This document shows, piece after piece, positions 1-5,348 of a stretch of DNA of 5,348 nt. The notes under the pieces are model-generated. The model was not told the DNA's origin and did no database searches. It was given only the letters and a program-made list of their open reading frames with translations. The first letter of the stretch is position 1; the number at the start of each line of letters is the position of its first letter. The translations under genes and the position numbers were made by a program. Source of the DNA: Bacteroidales bacterium (lineage in GTDB: Bacteria > Bacteroidota > Bacteroidia > Bacteroidales > UBA7960); contig PWGY01000105.1 in the NCBI GenBank assembly GCA_003554665.1, forward strand, positions 1-5,348. Direction: 5' to 3'.

Positions 1-1038
1 GACTGGAACGCCATTGCAGCTGGAGAGTTTCCGGAAATAGCGCACGAATTTCCAGAGGGAGTCAACATCAGCGGACAGATGGTACCCAGGTCTTCCGAAC
101 GTGAAGCCGGTGAAACCGACCTCGAACTGGCCATCACCACGGAGGACGGAACAGTCGACTTATATGAAACCACCACAGACAGAGAGGGTTATTTTGCATT
201 CCCAACCCTTGACCATGAGGGCATGTTTACTGCTGAATTGCGGCCGGATGACCGGTATGAGAGACGCATCATGAACATCAACCTGGATGTCAGAAAGTTT
301 GAAGACCTGGAGTTTAAACGGAACTTTTTCACCAGGCCACGGCAGGTTACTTCAAGAGGAAATAACTGGGAAAGGGTGCCCAGGCCAGAAACGGTGTTAA
401 GCAAACGCCAGATGACCCAGGCCAGGACAGAGCCAGGGACCATGTTTGGTCAACCCAACCAGGTAATCTATTTTGAAGACATTCGTAACCAGTACAGCCA
501 CATCATGGATATATTGCGGACGCGCGTCAGGGGACTTACCGTGATGGGCGGAGAAATCATCCTGCGTGGTCCAAGCAGCGTGTATTACCCCAATGAGCCC
601 GTATTCATGGTGGATGAAATGGATGTGGCCCGTGACGTATTTCTGAACACGAATGTGGATGATGTGGACAGACTGGCCGTGATCACAGGAAGCAATGCCG
701 CCATACTGGGAAGCCGGGGTGGGAATGGTGCATTGTTGCTATACACCAGGAGAAGCGACCAGCTGCGGCGACCTAGTTATGAGTATTTGATGACAGGGTT
801 TCATCAACCCGCTGAGACTTTTGAAAGCATGATGGATACAAGCCTTTATCAAGATACTGGTATGAACAGGACATTATTATGGGTGCCCCGGATTGAGCCC
901 AACAAAAACGGGGAAGCAACCTTGTCCTTCCCCGTTGATGAATATGTAAGAAATCTGCGGGTGATCGTGCAGGGCTTGGATGAAAACGGACAAATCACCT
1001 TTTCGGAGCTGTCCGTTGGCGATGATCTGATTCCCTAA
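1..1038 (+). CDS. Barrel-less TonB plug-domain protein, C-terminal part (5' truncated)
   Basis: The frame is open from the first base to a TAA at 1036-1038, so only the last 345 residues are visible and the start lies upstream. The first in-window ATG, at 79, is internal: the residues before it (EFPEGVNISGQ, about 16-26) already belong to a beta-sandwich of the carboxypeptidase-regulatory-like type, which runs to about residue 95. A plug-like domain follows at about 159-251. It contains IILRGPSS, PVFMVDEMDV and a GSRGGNGALLLYTRR end (237-251), the same order of motifs as in SusC plugs. Residues 291-345 form a beta-rich tail (LLWVPRIEP, NGEATLSFPVDEY), and the protein then stops with no beta-barrel. 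Bacteroidota carry such long exported proteins with this architecture, often with macroglobulin-like domains upstream; that part is family knowledge and cannot be seen here. The function is unknown. A cell-envelope location is inferred. The usual VDG of the plug is VDE here. Confidence 0.8.
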   Translation, partial: DWNAIAAGEFPEIAHEFPEGVNISGQMVPRSSEREAGETDLELAITTEDGTVDLYETTTDREGYFAFPTLDHEGMFTAELRPDDRYERRIMNINLDVRKFEDLEFKRNFFTRPRQVTSRGNNWERVPRPETVLSKRQMTQARTEPGTMFGQPNQVIYFEDIRNQYSHIMDILRTRVRGLTVMGGEIILRGPSSVYYPNEPVFMVDEMDVARDVFLNTNVDDVDRLAVITGSNAAILGSRGGNGALLLYTRRSDQLRRPSYEYLMTGFHQPAETFESMMDTSLYQDTGMNRTLLWVPRIEPNKNGEATLSFPVDEYVRNLRVIVQGLDENGQITFSELSVGDDLIP

Positions 1039-1799
1039 TCCTGCAGCGAATACACGAATTCCGATAATCGGATCATGTCTTCCCTGTTTTCGAAGTTGAT
1101 GCTGTGATCCCTGAGAAAGCGCCGTATTTCACTGCGGTGTTCGGGAAACGCCCTGTTCAGTGAACGTTGACTGTGCACGGCGTGTGGTTCTCCACCACGT
1201 AGAAAATGAAATACTTCCTCCCTTTTCAGGGTCAAATGAATCTCCTGGCCGGAAGGGTTTTCCACTTCGATTGTCCGTTCGGCAATATCTGCACCGCTGG
1301 GATCAACCATAGAGCGGACCACATCGATGGATGATGTGCGGTTTGCTGTTCCGTATGCCCCTAAGGCCACGGTTTCTGCATCGACATCCACCCGGTGCTT
1401 CCGGTAAACACCCTCATGGTCATTGCCTGCAATGTATTCATAAAAACCATGCCCATCCAGGTAATGAAACAATTTTCCTTCAAGACGAATTGAATCGGCC
1501 AGATGGGCGTCGGCCATGGCAAACAATTCTCTATGCTCATCTTCAACTAGAAAAATGTCCAGCAACATATTATAATTTAACCGGTCAAAGACCCTCATTT
1601 CATTATCCTGGAAAACCAGTCCGGGCTTTGATTGTGGGAGCAGCAGCTGGATCTCCTGTGAAGCAATTTCTTCAACCTGTAAAGGGGACTCAGAGCTGCG
1701 GTGATGCTCCTGCGTGACTTGGGCAGAAACAGAAGCGGAAAGCAAAATCACAATGGAGATGCTTAGCGCGGAGATTAAACCTTGCATGCTTGTTTTCAT
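1035..1799 (-). CDS. Secreted protein of unknown function, 254 aa
   Basis: I do not recognise a named family. The chosen start (ATG at 1799-1797) gives a clear signal peptide: MKTSM, a hydrophobic stretch at residues 7-24, then SVSA before Q27 as a likely signal peptidase I site. No cysteine follows, so it is not a lipoprotein, and the mature chain has no cysteine at all. The frame stays open up to an ATG at 1868, but that start would put 23 polar residues before the signal peptide and would lie inside the predicted promoter. The mature protein is soluble-looking, rich in His, Glu and Arg, with no membrane segment. The last 53 residues (GGEPHAVHSQRS, FPEHRSEIRRFLRDHSINF, then a final helix) resemble a C-terminal pattern that recurs in Bacteroidota exported hypothetical proteins. 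Its TAG stop overlaps the TAA stop of the left-hand plug-protein gene. A periplasmic or outer-envelope location is inferred. Confidence 0.8.
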   Translation of the reverse strand: MKTSMQGLISALSISIVILLSASVSAQVTQEHHRSSESPLQVEEIASQEIQLLLPQSKPGLVFQDNEMRVFDRLNYNMLLDIFLVEDEHRELFAMADAHLADSIRLEGKLFHYLDGHGFYEYIAGNDHEGVYRKHRVDVDAETVALGAYGTANRTSSIDVVRSMVDPSGADIAERTIEVENPSGQEIHLTLKREEVFHFLRGGEPHAVHSQRSLNRAFPEHRSEIRRFLRDHSINFENREDMIRLSEFVYSLQD

Positions 1800-1840
1800 G
1801 TGCGTATGATTTTTGTGTTTATAATTTATGCGTTCGCTGG

Positions 1841-1869
1841 CAAATTTAGCAAAAGTCGCGCCAAACAAA
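1841..1869 (-). promoter_or_regulatory. Bacteroidota-type promoter for the secreted-protein gene
   Basis: Read on the minus strand, TTTG (1869-1866), a 17-base spacer and TAAATTTG (1848-1841) match the Bacteroidota -33/-7 consensus TTTG and TAnnTTTG. A second TTTG lies directly next to the first, at 1865-1862. Transcription would start near 1835, giving a leader of about 35 bases before the ATG at 1799. This supports that start over the upstream ATG at 1868. No Shine-Dalgarno sequence is seen in the leader, which is normal for this phylum. Confidence 0.6.
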
Positions 1870-1930
1870 CCACAAGCTCAAAAATTATTTTGACCATTCA
1901 ATTGAGTGATGTAAAACTAATTGACAGACA

Positions 1931-2030
1931 GAAAGATAGCCATTACACAGCGGTTGCTGCGCACCAGATGCTGCGTGCCGGGAACAAGGTGACACTTCCT
2001 CCAATGCCAACAGCCATAAGCAGTCTTCTT
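1931..2030. other. GC-rich intergenic island of unknown nature
   Basis: This 100-base stretch is about 53% GC, while the following 250 bases are roughly a quarter GC. It therefore looks like former coding sequence or a structured RNA rather than ordinary spacer. On the plus strand it reads without stops as AVAAHQMLRAGNKVTLPPMP and beyond. On the minus strand an ATG at 2017 opens a 24-codon frame ending at 1943 (MAVGIGGSVTLFPARSIW and so on). An imperfect direct repeat, GCTGCGCACC and GCTGCGTGCC, lies in its centre. No clear promoter, start context or strong hairpin was found for either strand. It could be a gene remnant, a small RNA or a dispersed repeat; I cannot choose between these. Confidence 0.35.
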
Positions 2031-2070
2031 GACAATCAATTTTTCGTAAATTCAATTTTTTTTTAAACTC

Positions 2071-2088
2071 ACATAAAATCCTTTATGT
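2071..2088. repeat. Perfect 7-bp inverted repeat (ACATAAA / TTTATGT)
   Basis: ACATAAA at 2071-2077 and TTTATGT at 2082-2088 are exact reverse complements separated by four bases. No T-run follows on either strand, so it is not an intrinsic terminator. It lies about 110 bases upstream of the susC-like -33 box and could be a distant regulator site, but in AT-rich DNA a chance match is quite possible. Confidence 0.35.
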
Positions 2089-2175
2089 CTCTGTAATTGT
2101 GGTTATTATTTTACTATTATTGAGTTAATCAGTTGAAACATTGTTGTTTTTCTTTGGAAATAGCTTAATGGTATT

Positions 2176-2185
2176 AACAATTGTT
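2176..2185. repeat. Palindrome AACAATTGTT just upstream of the susC-like promoter
   Basis: This is a perfect 10-base palindrome, and flanking bases make it a near-palindrome over TTAACAATTGTTTAA. It ends ten bases before the -33 TTTG box, where an activator or repressor could bind. A second palindrome, TTTAATTAAA (2184-2193), overlaps its right end. AT-rich composition makes both less surprising, so an operator role is only a suggestion. Confidence 0.35.
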
Positions 2186-2195
2186 TAATTAAATT

Positions 2196-2226
2196 TTTGT
2201 TAAAAAGAAAATGTTACATATATTTG
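2196..2226 (+). promoter_or_regulatory. Bacteroidota-type promoter for the susC-like gene
   Basis: TTTG at 2196-2199, a 19-base spacer and TATATTTG at 2219-2226 form a full match to the Bacteroidota primary-sigma promoter (TTTG, 19-21 bases, TAnnTTTG). Transcription is expected to begin near 2231, giving a leader of about 60 bases before the ATG at 2291. The match implies housekeeping-sigma transcription rather than an ECF sigma factor, which agrees with the missing STN domain in the encoded receptor. Confidence 0.75.
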
Positions 2227-2231
2227 CAGGG

Positions 2232-2247
2232 TTGAAAAATATTTCAA
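2232..2247 (+). repeat. Short inverted repeat at the predicted mRNA 5' end (TTGAAA / TTTCAA)
   Basis: TTGAAA at 2232-2237 and TTTCAA at 2242-2247 pair perfectly around a four-base loop, AATA. The element would sit at or next to the predicted transcription start. It could protect the 5' end of the mRNA as a small stem-loop or act as an operator overlapping the start site. The arms are mostly A-T pairs, so stability is low. Confidence 0.35.
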
Positions 2248-2290
2248 TTACCAATTTAACTTTCTGATTTATTAACAAAAACAAAACAAC

Positions 2291-5200
2291 ATGATGAAAA
2301 AGTGTTTGGTTTTATTGAGTTGTTTGCTCTTTATGGGTGGTTCCCTGTTTGGGCAGCAAGTCACTGTTAGCGGTACAGTTACCGATGCCGATGATGGCCT
2401 CTCCTTGCCGGGAGTAACCGTTATGGTAGAAGGTACAACCATTGGAACCGTAACCGACATTGACGGAGAATATGAGATCACGGTTGCACCTGATGCGACC
2501 CTCGTATTTTCATTTGTTGGTATGGCAACCCAGCAGGTTGATGTGGATGGCCGCCAGGTGATTAACGTCCAGATGTTTCCCGACATGGCAGCCCTTGAAG
2601 AAGTAATCGTAGTGGCGTATGGTACGGCAGAACGGGGTACTTTTACCGGTTCAGCTTCTACCATTAGCGCTGAGCGCATCGAAAGCAGGCCGATATCTAA
2701 CGTGGCACGTGCCATTGAGGGAACGTCCCCCGGTGTGCAGGTAACCGCTGGTAGCGGACAGCCAGGTTCCGGCCAGACCATCCGCATCCGTGGGTTTGGC
2801 TCGCTGAATGCCACCAACAACCCATTGTATGTGGTTGACGGTGTTCCGTATGATATGGACATCAACAACTTGAATCCTAACGACATCGATAATATTTCGA
2901 TTCTTAAGGATGCGGCAGCCACCGCACTTTACGGCAACCGTGCCGCCAATGGTGTGGTTATGATAACTACCAAAAGCGGGGACCGGGATCGCACCCAGTT
3001 CAATGTGAACTTTAACCAGGGTTTCAGCAACAGGGCCATTCCGGAGTATGACCGCCTCGGACCTGAGCAGTGGACAGAGCTTGCCTGGGAGACCCTGCGC
3101 AACGAGCTCCACTATCACCAGGGTGTTGAGATGAGTGAAGCCAATCAGCGTGCTTCTGAAGAACTCATCAATCACATCCATTACAATCCGTTTAATGTAG
3201 CGGACGATGCGATTGTAGGTACCGATGGAAGGCTCAACCCCAACGCCAGCCTGATTTATTCCCAGTCAACCCTTGACTGGGAAGATGCAGTTTCCCGCCT
3301 CGGTAACCGCTCCGACCTGTCTATGACCTATTCGGGTGGTACCGACATGAGCGACTACTATGTATCGCTTGGTTATCTGAACGACAAAGGATACATTATC
3401 AACACGGATTTTGAGCGTCTCACAGCCCGCCTCAACATCAACTCCGAGTTGAGAGACTGGTTCAGCACCGGGATCAATGTGGGTGCCAACAGGGTTGGTG
3501 GCAACAATGCCCGTGACGGATCAACCACTGGTTTTGTGAACCCATTCTTCTTTACCAGGAACATCGGTCCTATCTTCCCCATTTACCAGGCCGACCCCAC
3601 CACGGGCGAATACTGGCTGGATGATGACGGAAACAAGCAGTATGACCTGGGTAACCATTCGCAACTCGGTCTGCCTAACAGGCCACAGGGTGCCAGTGCC
3701 GGCCGTCATATTGTGGCAGAAACCAATTGGAATGTTTCTGAATGGACACGGAGCAACCTCGGAACCCGTGCCTTTGGTACGATCCACTTCCTTGACAATT
3801 TCTCTTTCACCGCCAATGCCGGCCTGGACTTGAACAGTTATCTGTTCTCCGGGTACGACAACCACATTGTAGGTGACGGTGCACCCGACGGAAGGGGAAG
3901 AAGAGAAAATACATTGACCACCACTATCAACCTGAACCAGCTGCTTGAGTATTCAAACAGGTTCGGTGCGCACAGCATAGACCTGCTGCTTGGCCACGAA
4001 TATTACAGCTGGAATTATGAGTATGACTATGGCTTCCGCCAGGGTCTTGTCACCGAAGGAAACTTCCACCTGGTTAACTTCACAACCACGAACAGTCTTA
4101 CTTCATACGAGCACAATGAGCGCTCAGAAGGCTATTTCTCCAATTTGAGCTACGGCTATGACGACAGGATGTTTTTCTCCGCTTCTTATCGCCGTGATGG
4201 ATCCTCAAGGTTCTACGAAGAAAGCCGCTGGGGTAACTTCTTCTCCTTAGGTGCTTCCTGGAGGATAGACCGTGAAGAGTTCATGCGCGACTTTGCTTTT
4301 GTAAACATGCTGATGTTCCGTGCTTCTTACGGACAGGTTGGTAACAACCGCGGCATTGGCTATTATCCATGGCAGGCATTGTACTCCCTGAACCCCAACG
4401 CCAACGAGGCAGGATTCCGTCAAGCTTCACTGCCGGCATTAGACCTGGTATGGGAATCCAATAACACAACCAACGTTGCTGTGGAGTTCGGTTTGTTTGA
4501 AAGACTGCGTGGTGAGATTGAATTCTTCCACCGTGTCTCAAGCAACCTGCTGTTTGATGTACCACTGCCTCCTTCTACCGGTGTACTTTCCCGTGACGAA
4601 AACATTGGTGAGATGTTCAACCAGGGGCTGGAAATGCGCCTTGCGTATGACTTCTTTGCAGATCGCCAATACCAGTGGACACTGGACGTGAACGCGACAA
4701 CGTTTAAAAACGAAATCATTTACCTGCCCCAGGAAGAAATCATCCAGGGCTCCAAGAAACTGATGGAAGGACGAGGCATTTATGATTTCTGGGTCCGTCA
4801 GTGGTGGGGAGTTGACCCCGAAGACGGAAGGGGACTCCATTATGCTGACACCAGCATTGAAGGTTTCAATCCGGAAGGTGATTACGTGCGCGTATTAGAT
4901 GGCGACACCCTGGTTACAGGAACCACTTATGCCAAGTGGGACTATTCAGGCTCCGCCATTCCAGACCTGGTCGGTGGTATCAACAATACCTTCCGCTACC
5001 GCAACCTGGAGCTTAGCGTACTGTTGACCTTCCAGGTCGGCGGCTACGTGAACGAAAGCCGATATGCAACACTTATGAGGTACAGTGATTATGGACAGGC
5101 CATGCATGCCAACCTGTGGGACAACCGCTGGCAACAGCCGGGTGACCAGGCCAAATACCCGAGAATGAGCCAGACAGATGTTTCGGATTACCCGAACTTC

Positions 5201-5348
5201 TCTACCCTTTGGCAGCGTGATGCTTCCTACCTGAATATCAGGTCAGTCTATCTGTCATATAACTTCCCCGTCAGCGTTGCACAGCGTTTGGGAACCCAAG
5301 CCCTGAGGGTGTATGTGTCAGCAGAGAACCTTTACATGTTCAGTGACC
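2291..5348 (+). CDS. SusC/RagA-family TonB-linked outer membrane transporter (3' truncated)
   Basis: The frame is open from ATG 2291 to the window edge without a shift (1019 codons); an ATG at 2294 is equally possible as the start. Residues 1-22 are a signal peptide (MMKKCLVLLSCLLFM, ending FGQ). Residues 24-96 are the CarboxypepD_reg-like beta domain (VSGTVTDADD, LPGVTVMVEGT, DIDGEYEITV). A TonB-box-like segment, LEEVIVVAYG, lies at 102-111. The plug at about 115-230 contains IRIRGFGS (164-171), PLYVVDGVPYD (178-188) and the SusC signature DAAATALYGNRAANG starting at 207. The rest is a long outer-membrane beta-barrel rich in aromatic residues; YVSAENLYMFSD at the edge is typical of the region shortly before the C-terminus, so perhaps 60-90 residues are missing. 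The family imports glycans or peptides through the outer membrane, powered by TonB-ExbBD and capped by a SusD-like lipoprotein, whose gene is expected next. The substrate cannot be told. No STN domain is present. Confidence 0.95.
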   Translation, partial: MMKKCLVLLSCLLFMGGSLFGQQVTVSGTVTDADDGLSLPGVTVMVEGTTIGTVTDIDGEYEITVAPDATLVFSFVGMATQQVDVDGRQVINVQMFPDMAALEEVIVVAYGTAERGTFTGSASTISAERIESRPISNVARAIEGTSPGVQVTAGSGQPGSGQTIRIRGFGSLNATNNPLYVVDGVPYDMDINNLNPNDIDNISILKDAAATALYGNRAANGVVMITTKSGDRDRTQFNVNFNQGFSNRAIPEYDRLGPEQWTELAWETLRNELHYHQGVEMSEANQRASEELINHIHYNPFNVADDAIVGTDGRLNPNASLIYSQSTLDWEDAVSRLGNRSDLSMTYSGGTDMSDYYVSLGYLNDKGYIINTDFERLTARLNINSELRDWFSTGINVGANRVGGNNARDGSTTGFVNPFFFTRNIGPIFPIYQADPTTGEYWLDDDGNKQYDLGNHSQLGLPNRPQGASAGRHIVAETNWNVSEWTRSNLGTRAFGTIHFLDNFSFTANAGLDLNSYLFSGYDNHIVGDGAPDGRGRRENTLTTTINLNQLLEYSNRFGAHSIDLLLGHEYYSWNYEYDYGFRQGLVTEGNFHLVNFTTTNSLTSYEHNERSEGYFSNLSYGYDDRMFFSASYRRDGSSRFYEESRWGNFFSLGASWRIDREEFMRDFAFVNMLMFRASYGQVGNNRGIGYYPWQALYSLNPNANEAGFRQASLPALDLVWESNNTTNVAVEFGLFERLRGEIEFFHRVSSNLLFDVPLPPSTGVLSRDENIGEMFNQGLEMRLAYDFFADRQYQWTLDVNATTFKNEIIYLPQEEIIQGSKKLMEGRGIYDFWVRQWWGVDPEDGRGLHYADTSIEGFNPEGDYVRVLDGDTLVTGTTYAKWDYSGSAIPDLVGGINNTFRYRNLELSVLLTFQVGGYVNESRYATLMRYSDYGQAMHANLWDNRWQQPGDQAKYPRMSQTDVSDYPNFSTLWQRDASYLNIRSVYLSYNFPVSVAQRLGTQALRVYVSAENLYMFSD

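Larger units (their letters stand above)
1870..2290. other. Divergent intergenic region upstream of the susC-like gene
   Basis: These 421 bases carry no convincing gene. The right part (about 2041-2290) is very AT-rich and holds the predicted susC-like promoter and short palindromes. The left part contains a GC-rich island, listed separately. A run of nine T at 2056-2064 follows a weak five-pair AT hairpin (arms 2038-2042 and 2048-2052); this is too weak to call a terminator. The last 20 bases before the ATG are almost all A and C with no Shine-Dalgarno motif, as is usual for highly translated Bacteroidota genes. Confidence 0.7.

Noticed and set aside
1331..1717. Plus-strand open frame of 128 codons
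   Set aside because: It is antisense to the secreted-protein gene, which has a signal peptide and a promoter. The plus-strand translation has no recognisable domain or start context.
1931..2030. Signal recognition particle RNA, cobalamin riboswitch or RNase P RNA in the GC-rich island
   Set aside because: Fragments such as GGAGGAAG on the minus strand and GGGAACAAGGTG on the plus strand loosely recall these RNAs, but the required conserved cores (for example GGAAGGAAGCAG for SRP RNA) are absent and I could not fold a matching structure.
2038..2064. Possible intrinsic terminator: hairpin followed by nine T
   Set aside because: The stem is only five A-T pairs (AATTT/AAATT), the T-run starts several bases after it, and no plus-strand gene ends upstream. 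It is more likely chance in AT-rich DNA.
1782..2066. Plus-strand open frame of 94 codons across the intergenic region
   Set aside because: It begins inside the 5' end of the minus-strand secreted-protein gene, crosses that gene's promoter, and ends in low-complexity AT-rich sequence (VNSIFF). Only its middle part, over the GC-rich island, has coding-like composition, so I treat the island separately and not as a gene.
2272..2922. Long minus-strand open frame of 216 codons at the start of the susC-like gene
   Set aside because: It lies fully antisense to strongly supported SusC signal peptide, regulatory and plug domains. Its protein is a Ser/Thr/Val/Pro-rich sequence typical of a shadow frame. 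The same holds for the frames at 2651-3181, 3521-3865 and 4538-4840.
2291..5348. Possible frameshift or decay in the susC-like gene
   Set aside because: I read the frame codon by codon from 2291 to the edge. It stays open, and family-like residues continue to the last codons, so the gene appears intact as far as it is visible.

Overview
The window looks like a chromosomal segment of a Bacteroidota (Bacteroidetes) species. The evidence is a SusC/RagA-type TonB-linked outer membrane protein, a second plug-domain protein of a kind typical of this phylum, two promoters matching the Bacteroidota TTTG / TAnnTTTG pattern, and A-rich translation starts with no Shine-Dalgarno sequence. The genes have moderate GC content, while the region between them is strongly AT-rich. 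Genus and lifestyle cannot be fixed from this sequence.

Layout, left to right. Positions 1-1038 (+) hold the C-terminal 345 codons of a large protein whose start lies outside the window. It has a carboxypeptidase-regulatory-like beta domain, then a plug-like domain, then a short beta-rich tail, and no beta-barrel follows. Positions 1035-1799 (-) encode a 254-residue secreted protein of unknown function. It converges on the first gene so tightly that the two stop codons overlap. Positions 1800-2290 are non-coding. They contain the promoter of the minus-strand gene, a GC-rich island of unknown nature (about 1931-2030), several short palindromes, and a well-matched promoter for the next gene. 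Positions 2291-5348 (+) hold the first 1019 codons of a SusC/RagA-family transporter that runs off the right edge.

How the genes may relate: the SusC-like protein is expected to import a glycan or peptide with a SusD-type lipoprotein, probably encoded just beyond the window. It lacks the N-terminal STN signalling domain and has a standard housekeeping-type promoter, so transcription by an anti-sigma/ECF relay through this receptor is unlikely. The left-hand plug protein and the minus-strand exported protein have no evident functional link to it; they are neighbours, with the minus-strand gene divergent from the susC-like gene. I saw no tRNA, rRNA, CRISPR array, insertion sequence or clear novel system. 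The most unusual items are the barrel-less plug protein, the overlapping convergent stops and the unexplained GC-rich intergenic island.
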